Assembly: GCF_000282635.1 (NCBI RefSeq)
Contig: NZ_AKIW01000010.1
Span: forward strand, 1 to 46,110
Length of the DNA: 46,110 bases
Direction of reading: 5' to 3'
Origin: Variovorax sp. CF313
Lineage (GTDB): Bacteria > Pseudomonadota > Gammaproteobacteria > Burkholderiales > Burkholderiaceae_C
In this document: piece after piece, positions 32,462 to 40,053 of the stretch
How the letters are laid out: each line of letters begins with the position of its first letter
How positions within the stretch are numbered: the stretch's first letter is position 1
Program-made: the position numbers and the translations under genes
The notes under the pieces: model-generated
What the model saw: only the letters and a program-made list of their open reading frames with translations
What the model was told of the DNA's origin: nothing
Database searches by the model: none

Positions 32462-33010
32462 TCAGCCCCCGCGCTCCGGCCACCGATGCCGCGTTCCCCC
32501 CGAGCGGCGGTCCGCCTTCTCCGCGACCACCCCCTGTGCAAGCAACTGCACTCCACGCTGTTCCAGATGCCGCAGGCACTGCAGGAAGATGTCGAGGTGC
32601 GCAGGCTCGATGCCTTCCAGCAGTTCCGTGTTCAGCTCTGCGATCCGCGGAAACAGCCGGCCGAACAGTTGCCGGCCCGAAGCGCTCAGCTGCACATGCA
32701 CCTCGCGCCGGTCCTGCGAGTCCTGCCGCCGCTCCACCAGCTTCTTCTCGACCAGGCTGCGCAGTCCGCGCGAGGTGCGCACCCGGTCCAGGTGCAGGTG
32801 CGTGGCGAGCGTCGACGAGGTCATCTCGCCCTCCTGCGCGAGCGTGGCGACCATGCCCCACTCGCGGCGCGTGATGCCGAAGCCCCCTTCGACCAGGCGG
32901 GTCGCCATGCCGCTGCCTGCGCGCACGGCACGCGACAGCCGGTACAGCAGCAGATCGTCCAGGGAGCGGGGCGAGCGCAACGCTGCTGCATCGGGAAAAG
33001 CTTGTTGCAT
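32462..33010 (-). CDS. MarR-family transcriptional regulator
   Basis: 182 residues from ATG 33010; no clear ribosome binding site, and longer in-frame starts exist upstream, so the start is uncertain. The winged helix has ITRREWGMVATLAQEGEMTSSTLATHLHLDRVRTSRGL (layout cut here) and the wing KKLVERRQDSQDRREVHVQLS, the hallmark of MarR repressors that respond to small phenolic or oxidant ligands. It diverges from a Bug-type binding protein gene (33208) and probably controls it. The last ~20 residues are basic and variable. Confidence 0.88.
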   Translation of the reverse strand: MQQAFPDAAALRSPRSLDDLLLYRLSRAVRAGSGMATRLVEGGFGITRREWGMVATLAQEGEMTSSTLATHLHLDRVRTSRGLRSLVEKKLVERRQDSQDRREVHVQLSASGRQLFGRLFPRIAELNTELLEGIEPAHLDIFLQCLRHLEQRGVQLLAQGVVAEKADRRSGGTRHRWPERGG

Positions 33011-33207
33011 AGGAATGACGGAAGGGAGAAGGGGCAGGAAATGTGGTTCGCCCGCCTCGGCGGACGGATAGTGAATTAGATCAACTGTTTGTGTATGCGT
33101 ATAAACCGGTAACAAATTTGAACGAATGGAAACAGTCCGGGCGCGCGATTTTCGCCGTGAAAACCGTGCGCGCCCCCCGTTCACGACAACTGCCCGCAGG
33201 AGAACCG
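33011..33207. promoter_or_regulatory. Divergent MarR-Bug intergenic region
   Basis: 197 bp between the MarR and Bug starts. The AT-rich stretch around 33080-33125 (TGTTTGTGTATGCGTATAAA in part) is the likely shared promoter and MarR binding zone. I cannot name an exact operator. Confidence 0.35.
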
Positions 33208-34191
33208 ATGCCCGTATTTCTTTCCAGGCGCAAGCTCATGGCGTGGGGCGTCGCCCTGGCCGCTTGCGCCCCCTTGGTCCATGCCCAGACGCCCGCCGCG
33301 CTCGAGGGCGGACCGCTCACGCTCGTGGTCGGCTACGCCGCGGGCGGCAGCACTGACCGCATCGCGCGACTGATCGCCGAGCGGCTGACGCCGAAGCTCG
33401 GCATCCAGGTGAGCGTGGAAAACCGTCCGGGCGAGGGCGGCCGGCTCGCGGCCAGGGAAGTGAAGCGCGCCCCCGCGGGGCAGAACGTGCTGATGCTCGG
33501 CAACCCCGCCGTGATGGTGGTCGCGCCGCTGGTGTTCAAGGACGCGGGCTACGACCCCGACAAGGACTTCGTGCCCGTCTCGCAAGTCAGCAGCTACGAC
33601 TTTGCGCTGGCGGTCGGCAACAAGCTCCAGCTCGACCGCGCGATGTTCCTCGTGGGCCGGCTCTGGGCGCACCCTGAAGAGGCGGTCTTCGGCGTGCCGG
33701 CCACGGGCAGCCTGCCCCACTTCTTCGGCCTGATGGTGGGCGATGCGCTGAGCGTGCAGCCGGAGATCAAGGGCTATGGCGGCTCGGCGCCGCTGTCGGC
33801 CGACCTGAGCGGCGGCAGCCTGCCGATCGCGATCGACACGCTCGACTCGCTCTATCCGCAGCACGTGGCCGGCAAGATCCGCATCCTGGCCACGTCAGGC
33901 AAGAAGCGCGCGAGCTTCGCGCCCAACGTCCCCACCTTCCGCGAAGCCGGCATGAAGATCGATGCCGACGGCTGGAACACCTTCTTCGCGCCCAGCACGA
34001 TGGCGCCCGCCAAGGTGCAAGTGCTGTCCAACGCGATTCGCGACGTCATGAAAGACCCGGGACTGCAGAAGGCGGCCGACGCGCTCTACATCACGTCCGT
34101 GGTCAGCAACGCGGCCGAGACCGCGCAGATGCTCAAGAACTATCGCCAGCAATGGGAGCCGGTCGTGCGCCGCTCCGGCTTTCATCCTTGA
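33208..34191 (+). CDS. Bug/TctC-family periplasmic solute-binding protein
   Basis: 327 residues; GCAGGAGAACCG precedes the ATG. A Sec-type signal is visible (RRKLMAWGVALAACAPLVHAQ). The mature part has the Bug fold start LTLVVGYAAGGSTDRIARLIAERL and NRPGEGG, then GKKRASFAPNVPTFREAG, a usual C-terminal-lobe block. Bug proteins bind carboxylates in the periplasm for tripartite tricarboxylate transport or for sensing. No TctA/TctB membrane partners are in the window, as is common for orphan Bug genes. Its divergent neighbour is a MarR gene. Confidence 0.92.
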   Translation: MPVFLSRRKLMAWGVALAACAPLVHAQTPAALEGGPLTLVVGYAAGGSTDRIARLIAERLTPKLGIQVSVENRPGEGGRLAAREVKRAPAGQNVLMLGNPAVMVVAPLVFKDAGYDPDKDFVPVSQVSSYDFALAVGNKLQLDRAMFLVGRLWAHPEEAVFGVPATGSLPHFFGLMVGDALSVQPEIKGYGGSAPLSADLSGGSLPIAIDTLDSLYPQHVAGKIRILATSGKKRASFAPNVPTFREAGMKIDADGWNTFFAPSTMAPAKVQVLSNAIRDVMKDPGLQKAADALYITSVVSNAAETAQMLKNYRQQWEPVVRRSGFHP

Positions 34192-34193
34192 TA

Positions 34194-34294
34194 CTCCCCC
34201 AGGCTTCGCGCACTTCGTGTCGCTTCGCCTACCCCCTCGCCGGGGGCGACACCTGCGGCCCGGCAAAGCCGGTTCCGCGGTGCCCCACGAACAG
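34194..34294 (+). repeat. Intergenic palindromic repeat, copy A
   Basis: About 100 bp directly after the Bug stop. It starts CTCCCCCAGGCTTCGCGCAC and holds a nested palindrome: GTGTCGC...GCGACAC around CCCCC-TCGCC-GGGGG, then CCGGCAAAGCCGG. A near-identical copy in opposite orientation lies at 39262-39361. It can act as a transcription end between convergent genes. Confidence 0.85.
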
Positions 34295-34311
34295 ACCGGC
34301 CGTGCTTGCTT

Positions 34312-35478
34312 TCAGGCTGCTAGTGCGCGCATCTCGGTGATCAGGTCGGCCTTGCCCTCGAAGCCGATGCCCGGCAGCGGCGGCAGCGTGACGTAGCCGT
34401 TCTGTACCTTCACGCCGTCGGGGAATCCGCCGTAGGGCTGGAACAGGTCGGGGTAGCTCTCGTTGCCGCCGAGCCCGAGGCCGGCCGCGATGGCCAGCGA
34501 CATCTGGTGGCCGCCGTGCGGAATGCAGCGCGAGGGCGACCAGCCGTGTGCCTTCAGCATCTCGAGCGTGCGCAGGTACTCCACCAGCCCGTAGCTCAGC
34601 GCGCAGTCGAACTGCAGCCAGTCGCGGTCGGGCCGCATGCCGCCGTGGCGGATGAGGTTGCGCGCGTCCTGCATGGAGAACAGGTTCTCGCCCGTGGCCA
34701 TGGGGCCGGCGTACACCTCGCCGAGCTTGGCCTGCAGTTCGTAGTCGAGCGGGTCGCCGGCCTCCTCGTACCAGAACAGCGGGTACTGCGACAGCGCGCG
34801 GCCGTAGTCGACGGCCGTCTGCAAATCGAAGCGGCCGTTGGCGTCCACCGCGAGCTGCTGGCCGGGGCCGAGGATCTTCAGCACCGACTCGATGCGCTCG
34901 CAATCTTCGGCCAGCGTGGCGCCGCCGATCTTCATCTTCACCACCGAGTAGCCGCGCTCCAGGTAGCTGGTCATCTCGCGCTGCAGGCCTTCCAGGCCCT
35001 TGCCGGGGTAGTAGTAGCCGCCGGCCGCGTACACGAACACGCGCGGGTCCGGCGTGCCGGTGCCGTAGCGCTCCGCGAGCAATTGGTACAGCGGTTTGCC
35101 GGCGATCTTGGCGGTGGCGTCCCACACGGCCATGTCGATGGTGCCCACGGCCACCGAGCGCTCGCCGTGGCCGCCGGGCTTCTCGTTGATCATCATTCGG
35201 GCCCAGATCCTGTGCGGATCGAGGTTGTCGCCGGTCTCGTCGAGCAGCGATGCCGGCTCGGCCTCCAGCAGGCGCGGCAGGAAGCGCTCGCGGATCAGCC
35301 CGCCCTGGCCGTAGCGGCCGTTGGAGTTGAAGCCGTAGCCGACGACGGGCTTGCCGTCGCGGATCACGTCGGTGACCACGGCCACGAGGCTCAAGGTCAT
35401 CTTCGAGAAGTCGATGTAGGCGTTGCGGATGTCCGACTTGATGGGACGGGTGGACTCGAGGATGTTGACGATTTTCAT
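34312..35478 (-). CDS. tarD: D(-)-tartrate dehydratase, enolase superfamily
   Basis: 388 residues. TarD dehydrates D-tartrate to oxaloacetate with Mg2+. The sequence matches the Bradyrhizobium TarD type closely from memory (NAYIDFSKMT, GYGFNSNGRYGQGG, YAAGGYYYPGKGL). Catalytic features are K181-M-K183, metal ligands Asp212 (DANGR), Glu238 (WYEE) and Glu264 (ATGEN), and His321 in PHGGHQMSL. It is the last gene of a minus-strand operon after the SDR gene (34 bp gap), with Bug and DapA-like genes upstream. The Bug protein may bind the tartrate-like acid (inference). Confidence 0.93.
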   Translation of the reverse strand: MKIVNILESTRPIKSDIRNAYIDFSKMTLSLVAVVTDVIRDGKPVVGYGFNSNGRYGQGGLIRERFLPRLLEAEPASLLDETGDNLDPHRIWARMMINEKPGGHGERSVAVGTIDMAVWDATAKIAGKPLYQLLAERYGTGTPDPRVFVYAAGGYYYPGKGLEGLQREMTSYLERGYSVVKMKIGGATLAEDCERIESVLKILGPGQQLAVDANGRFDLQTAVDYGRALSQYPLFWYEEAGDPLDYELQAKLGEVYAGPMATGENLFSMQDARNLIRHGGMRPDRDWLQFDCALSYGLVEYLRTLEMLKAHGWSPSRCIPHGGHQMSLAIAAGLGLGGNESYPDLFQPYGGFPDGVKVQNGYVTLPPLPGIGFEGKADLITEMRALAA

Positions 35479-35512
35479 GGTCGGTGGTTCTGGGGAAGAA
35501 AGAGGAGACAGG

Positions 35513-36226
35513 TCAGCGGTGCAGCGACGATCCGCCGCAGATGGCGATGTCCTGCCCCGTGATGGCCGCCGCGTGCGGCGACAGCAGGAAGGCCGTGAGC
35601 GCGGCGATTTCCTCGGGCTGGATCAGCCGGCCGATGGGCGGCAGGCGCGGCGCACTGCCCGCGCGGGCCGGGTCCTGCAGCATCGAGGTCTGCGTGGCGC
35701 CGGGCGACACCACGTTCACGGTCACGCCCTGCGCCGCGACCTCCGCGGCCCAGCTGCGCGCGAGCGCGATCAGTGCTGCCTTGGTGGCTGCGTACTGGCC
35801 GCGGCCGGGCAGGCCCTGCGCGACGCGGCTGCCGACGAACACGACGCGGCCGCGGCCGCGCGCGGCCATCGCGGGCACGAGCGCGTCGGCCAGCCGCGTG
35901 GCCGCGTCGACATGCAGGCGCCACATCAGCTCGCCGCCTGCGTGGTCGAGGGCGCCCAGCGGGCCGACGCGCAGCACGCCGGCCGCATGCACGAGCGCTT
36001 GTGCGTCTTGCAAGTCGCCCGTCGCACGGTCGATGGCGCCGGCATCGCACAGGTCGACCGCCACATGTGCGAAGCTCGGGTGAGACAGCGTGGGATCGGC
36101 CAGGTCGAGCCCGCTCACGCGCCAGCCTTCTTCGAGCAGCCGCGAGGCGGTGGCGCGGCCGATGCCGCCGCTGCTGCCCGTCACCACAGCGTGTGGAGGC
36201 AAGGGCGGGGCGGCCTCATTCGACAT
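35513..36226 (-). CDS. Short-chain dehydrogenase/reductase (SDR)
   Basis: 237 residues. The start overlaps the end of the upstream Bug gene by 11 bp, so translation is coupled. The Rossmann motif is TGSSGGIGRA (16-25), and the catalytic set is Ser133, Tyr145 and Lys149 (YAATK). The C-terminal GQDIAICGGSSLHR is typical. SDRs oxidise or reduce hydroxyl/keto groups with NAD(P). In this operon it may convert a hydroxy acid to or from the keto acid used by the DapA-like or TarD enzyme (inference). Confidence 0.9.
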   Translation of the reverse strand: MSNEAAPPLPPHAVVTGSSGGIGRATASRLLEEGWRVSGLDLADPTLSHPSFAHVAVDLCDAGAIDRATGDLQDAQALVHAAGVLRVGPLGALDHAGGELMWRLHVDAATRLADALVPAMAARGRGRVVFVGSRVAQGLPGRGQYAATKAALIALARSWAAEVAAQGVTVNVVSPGATQTSMLQDPARAGSAPRLPPIGRLIQPEEIAALTAFLLSPHAAAITGQDIAICGGSSLHR

Positions 36227-37187
36227 GGATGTTGCCCTCCACGATGATCTTCTTCGAGCGTTCCATGTCGGCCTGCTGGAACTTGACGAAATCGTCCACG
36301 CTGCCCGGCGTGAGCAGCAGGCCCTGCGCATTCAGCGTCTCGCGCATGTCGGTGCCCAGCGCCTTGTTGACCTCGGTGTTCAGCCGCTGCGTGACGGCGG
36401 CCGGCAGCTTCGCCGGACCCCACAGGCCGTACCAGCTGTAGAACTCGTAGCCCGGGATGCTCTCGCCCACCGTGGGCACGTTCGGCAGGCTCGCGGCGCG
36501 CGCGGCCGAGGTGACGGCGATCACCTTCAGCATGCCGCTCTTGTGGTACTGCAGCGAGCCGAGGATAGGGTCGATGAAGCCGTCGATCTGCCCGCCGATC
36601 AGGTCCTGGAACGCGGGCGCCGTTCCCTTGTACGGCACGATCAGGTAGTCGAGCCCGCCGCCCGCGCGCTTGAGCAGCTCGGTCGACAGGTGGCCCGCCG
36701 ATCCGATCGAACCCACCGCGAAGGTCATCTTGCCGGGGTGCGCCTTGGCATACGCGATGAGCGACTTCACGTCGCTCACCGGCAGGTTCTTGTTCACGGC
36801 CACCGACAGCGGCGCCTTCGCCACCAGCGCCACCGGCGTGAAGTCCTTCACCACGTCGTAGGGCACGGACTTCATGGTCATCGGCGCGGTGGTGAAGGTC
36901 GAGGCGTTGAACAGCAGCGTGTACCCGTCGGCCGGCGCCTTCGACACCACGTCGGCACCGATGATGCCGTTGCCCCCGGCGCGGTTCTCCACGATGAAGC
37001 TCTGGCCCGTCTGCTCGCCGAGCTTCTGCGCCAGCAGGCGGCCGATGGTGTCGAGCGTGCCGCCCGGCGGAAACGGGATCACCATGCGCACCGGGCGGCT
37101 GGGCCAGGTCTGCGCGAAGCCGGTGGTGGACGCGGCGGCCAGCGCGAGGGCGGCCAGCGCGGTGCGCAGGAAATGATTGCGTTGCAT
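36216..37187 (-). CDS. Bug/TctC-family periplasmic solute-binding protein
   Basis: 323 residues with an AAGGAGACAAGAG site before ATG 37187. The signal peptide reads MQRNHFLRTALAALALAAAS and ends near TGFAQ. The mature protein begins WPSRPVRMVIPFPPGGTLDTIGR and has NRAGGNGIIGADVVSKAPADGYT, both Bug signatures. The position between the DapA-like and SDR genes makes it the likely carboxylate sensor or transporter subunit of the tartrate-type operon. It is not close in sequence to the other Bug protein in this window (33208), so they serve different ligands. Confidence 0.93.
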   Translation of the reverse strand: MQRNHFLRTALAALALAAASTTGFAQTWPSRPVRMVIPFPPGGTLDTIGRLLAQKLGEQTGQSFIVENRAGGNGIIGADVVSKAPADGYTLLFNASTFTTAPMTMKSVPYDVVKDFTPVALVAKAPLSVAVNKNLPVSDVKSLIAYAKAHPGKMTFAVGSIGSAGHLSTELLKRAGGGLDYLIVPYKGTAPAFQDLIGGQIDGFIDPILGSLQYHKSGMLKVIAVTSAARAASLPNVPTVGESIPGYEFYSWYGLWGPAKLPAAVTQRLNTEVNKALGTDMRETLNAQGLLLTPGSVDDFVKFQQADMERSKKIIVEGNIHVE

Positions 37188-37236
37188 GTCTCTTGTCTCC
37201 TTGTGTTTTTCATCGGGGCACCGCGGCCCCGTGGGC

Positions 37237-38175
37237 TCAGCGCTTCGAGAGGCCTGCCTGCTCGACGGCGGCGCGCAGCGCATCCATCTCGCGTGCATTC
37301 GGCGCCTCGGTGGGCGGGCGCACGGTGGCGTTGTCGAGGACGCCGGCCAGGAACATGCCGCCCTTCATGCGCGCATGCGCCTCGCCGGTCGGCTCGCCGC
37401 CGCCGTACACCGCGTCCTTCAGCGGCGTGATGAGCGCCTGCACCGCCATCGCCTTCTTCAGGTCGCCGGCCTTCACGGCGTTCCACAGGTCGATGATGAG
37501 TTGCGGTATGAAGGTCGCGAAGCCGACCAGCGCGCCGTCCACGCCTTGCACCATCGAGGCCAGCAGGTATTCGTCGTGGCAGGTCAGGATGGCCTTGGAC
37601 GCATCGGCTTCGCGGATCGCCTGGATGTCGCGGGCGTACTTGTTCATGTCGCGCTGGCCCACCTTGAAGGCCTGCAGGTAGGGCAGGCGGGCCAGCTCCG
37701 CCAGCAGCTGCGACGAGTACGAGGCGCGCGTCCAGGCCGGATACACATGGCAGACCAGGTCCAGCTCCGGCGCGGCGCGGTGGATGGCCTCGAAGTACTG
37801 CAGCGCATGGCCGGGCGTGAAGCCGAAGCGCAGCCAGTGGTGCGGCGGCATCACGTCGAGCGCCACCGCGCCTGCGGCCTGGGCGGCGCGGGCATGCTCG
37901 GCGGCCTCGGCCAGGCCTTCGCACACGATGGACGAGATCACCGGCATGCGGCCGCGCAGCTCGTCGGCCACGATGCGCGTCACCTCGGCGCGTTCGGAAG
38001 GCGTCAGCGAGAACACTTCGCCGGTGTGGCCGTTGGTCATGATTGCCACCACGCCGTCATGCCCCGCGAGCCACGAGGCCAGCTTGCGCAGCGCGGGTTC
38101 GTCGATGCGGTGGTCGGCCGTGAAGGGGCAGGAAATGGCGGGAATGATCCCGCGATAATTCGCGATGGAAGGCAT
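37237..38175 (-). CDS. DapA/NanA-family class I aldolase or dehydratase
   Basis: 312 residues, TIM-barrel family that forms a Schiff base with a pyruvate-type substrate. Visible residues are the TGE block (TNGHTGEVFSLTPSER), Tyr145 in CHVYP and the likely Schiff-base Lys171 in QAFKVGQRD. True DapA has a YN motif and different neighbours, so this is a catabolic relative such as a keto-deoxy sugar acid dehydratase/aldolase. It is the first gene of the operon that continues with Bug, SDR and tarD, and it diverges from a LysR gene. Confidence 0.85.
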   Translation of the reverse strand: MPSIANYRGIIPAISCPFTADHRIDEPALRKLASWLAGHDGVVAIMTNGHTGEVFSLTPSERAEVTRIVADELRGRMPVISSIVCEGLAEAAEHARAAQAAGAVALDVMPPHHWLRFGFTPGHALQYFEAIHRAAPELDLVCHVYPAWTRASYSSQLLAELARLPYLQAFKVGQRDMNKYARDIQAIREADASKAILTCHDEYLLASMVQGVDGALVGFATFIPQLIIDLWNAVKAGDLKKAMAVQALITPLKDAVYGGGEPTGEAHARMKGGMFLAGVLDNATVRPPTEAPNAREMDALRAAVEQAGLSKR

Positions 38176-38288
38176 GCTGTGTCTCCGTGGTGGTTCAAGG
38201 TGCAGGAATGGGGTGCATCTTTTGCCGGCGGGGCATGGGCCGTCCAATACTCGAATCGCATACAACTATTCAACCGACCGCGCTGCGC
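38176..38288. promoter_or_regulatory. Divergent promoter region between DapA-like operon and LysR gene
   Basis: 113 bp between the two divergent starts. The stretch CGAATCGCATACAACTATTC (38252-38271) is AT-richer than its surroundings and is the likely core. I cannot define an operator with confidence. Confidence 0.35.
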
Positions 38289-39224
38289 ATGGGCCCTGGC
38301 AACCGACCGCTCGACCTGGAATGGCTGGAAGATTTCCTGGCCCTGGCCGAGTCCGGCAATTTCTCGCGTGCGGCACAGGCGCGCTCCATCGCGCAGCCCG
38401 CGTTCAGCCGCCACATCCGTTCGCTGGAGGAGTGGGTCGGCGTCGACCTGTTCGATCGCAGCGCGCACCCGACGGCGCTCACGGCCGCGGGCAAGCGCTT
38501 CCAGCCCTTGTTGCAGGAAGTGCTGGCCGGCCTGCAGGCCGCGCGCATCAAGGCCCGCGCCGCGCACGACCTCGACGCAGCCAGCCTGAGCTTCGCAGCC
38601 ACGCACGTGCTGTCGCTGACCTTCTTCCCGCGCTGGCTCGGCACTGTCGAATCGCGCCTGCACACGGGCCCGATCCAGACCGTCTCCGACAGTTCGTACG
38701 CCTGCGAAGACCTGATGCTGCAGCGCCGCGTGCAGTTCGTGCTGTGCCACGGCCATGCGGGCGCGCCGGGGCGGCTCGACGAGGCGCAGTACCCGGTGCA
38801 GCGGTTGAGCGAAGACGTGCTGGTGCCGGTGTCCGCGGCGGACGCGAAGGGCGCACCGCTGCACGTGCTCGGCACGGGCCGGTCGCCCTCCGTACTGGCC
38901 TACAGCGAGGCCTCGGGCCTGGGGCGGATCATGCGGGCGATCCAGGACAGCGAGTTCGGCAAGGACTTCGCCGCGTCGCTGTCGGTGGTCTTCACAGCCC
39001 ACCATGCCGCGCTGCTGCGCACCATGGCGCTCGAGGGCCGCGGCCTCGCTTGGCTGCCGATGAGCCTGGTGGCGGAAGACCTGCGCAGCGGCGCGCTGGC
39101 CGATGCCGGTGCGGGCGGCTGGCGCGTGCCGGTGGACATCCGCCTGTACCGCCAGCAGGCGCAGATGGCGCCGGTGGCCGAGGCGCTGTGGAAGCTGGTC
39201 AGCGAGGGTGCCTCAGCTACCTGA
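38289..39224 (+). CDS. LysR-family regulator divergent from the tartrate-type operon
   Basis: 311 residues from ATG 38289; longer in-frame starts exist, but the family pattern begins at LDLEWLEDFLALAESGNFSRAA. The helix-turn-helix is RAAQARSIAQPAFSRHIRSLE with VGVDLFDR following. The effector domain is typical (LHTGPIQTVSDSS, LEGRGLAWLPMSLVAEDL). Its place opposite the DapA-like gene makes it the probable activator of the DapA-Bug-SDR-tarD operon, with a hydroxy or keto acid as effector (inference). Confidence 0.9.
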   Translation: MGPGNRPLDLEWLEDFLALAESGNFSRAAQARSIAQPAFSRHIRSLEEWVGVDLFDRSAHPTALTAAGKRFQPLLQEVLAGLQAARIKARAAHDLDAASLSFAATHVLSLTFFPRWLGTVESRLHTGPIQTVSDSSYACEDLMLQRRVQFVLCHGHAGAPGRLDEAQYPVQRLSEDVLVPVSAADAKGAPLHVLGTGRSPSVLAYSEASGLGRIMRAIQDSEFGKDFAASLSVVFTAHHAALLRTMALEGRGLAWLPMSLVAEDLRSGALADAGAGGWRVPVDIRLYRQQAQMAPVAEALWKLVSEGASAT

Positions 39225-39261
39225 GCCGCTGCTGCCAGCAACGCTTGAAACTGATATGGCT

Positions 39262-39361
39262 TGTTCGGGGGACACCGTGGATCCGGCTTTGCCGGGCCAC
39301 CGGTGTCGCCCCCGGTGAGGGGGGTGGCGCAGCGACACGAAGTGCGCAAAGCCTGGGGGAG
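39262..39361 (-). repeat. Intergenic palindromic repeat, copy B
   Basis: Reverse-oriented copy of the repeat at 34194-34294. Read on the minus strand it starts CTCCCCCAGGCTTTGCGCAC and ends near CCCCCGAACA. The two differ at only about ten to fifteen places over 100 bp. It lies between the convergent LysR and RraA-like genes, directly at the RraA stop. Confidence 0.85.
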
Positions 39362-39363
39362 GT

Positions 39364-40035
39364 CTAGTTCGCGCAGCGCGCTTCCAGCACGTCGAGGAAC
39401 GAGCGGTCCCAGCGGCCCTCCTTCATCGCAAGGATCGTGCGCGCTTCCGTCTCCAGGTGCGCACGGGCCTTCTCGATCAGCAGCTCGGCCTCGTCGGGCG
39501 AGAAGGCCATCAGGCCGTCCTGGTCGCCCACCACGATGTCGCCCGGGTTCACGATCATGCCGCCCACCGACACCGGCACGTTGATCTCGCCGGGGCCGTC
39601 CTTGTACGGGCCGCGGTGGTTCACGCCGCGCGCGTACACCGGGTAGTCGCGCTCGCGGATCTCGGCCACGTCGCGCACGGCGCCGTCGAGCACCAGGCCC
39701 ACGGTGCCGATGGTCGCGGCATAGAACGACAGGATGCCGCCGATGACCGCGTTCGTGACGTCGCCGCCCGCGTCGATCACCAGCACGTCGCCGGGCCGGC
39801 AGAACTCGAAGGCGCGCATCGGCGTGAGGTTGTCGCCGCCGCGCGTCTTCACGGTCACGGCCGTGCCCGCCATGGTCTTGTGCCCGGGGCGGTGGTACGG
39901 CTGCAGGCCCACGCTGCCGATGTTGCGGTGCATGTTGTCGCTGAGCGCAGCCACCGGGATGTCGTGCAGCGCGGCGATGATGTGCGGCGCAGCCTGCGGG
40001 GCCGACGGGTTCTTGCGGATGGCTTTGTAGGGCAT
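39364..40035 (-). CDS. RraA-like protein (aldolase/oxaloacetate decarboxylase type)
   Basis: 223 residues. It shows the RraA-fold blocks AGTAVTVKTRGGDNL, DVLVIDAGGDVTNAVIGGI, GLVLDGAVRDVAEIRE and NPGDIVVGDQDGLM. The GxxRD and DxDG parts supply metal and substrate contacts in 4-hydroxy-4-methyl-2-oxoglutarate/CHA aldolases, which also decarboxylate oxaloacetate. It is followed by no gene on its strand, and the aminotransferase gene lies 18 bp upstream, so both are one transcript. A role in oxaloacetate or 4-carboxy-4-hydroxy-2-oxo acid cleavage is plausible. Confidence 0.85.
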   Translation of the reverse strand: MPYKAIRKNPSAPQAAPHIIAALHDIPVAALSDNMHRNIGSVGLQPYHRPGHKTMAGTAVTVKTRGGDNLTPMRAFEFCRPGDVLVIDAGGDVTNAVIGGILSFYAATIGTVGLVLDGAVRDVAEIRERDYPVYARGVNHRGPYKDGPGEINVPVSVGGMIVNPGDIVVGDQDGLMAFSPDEAELLIEKARAHLETEARTILAMKEGRWDRSFLDVLEARCAN

Positions 40036-40053
40036 GGGTTCGTCCTTGTGAAT

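Noticed and set aside
33080..33125. MarR operator palindrome
   Set aside because: The candidate arms mismatch at about half the positions, so only the general promoter zone is reported.
34507..35562. Plus-strand 351-codon frame
   Set aside because: Antisense to tarD, whose catalytic residues are all present on the minus strand.
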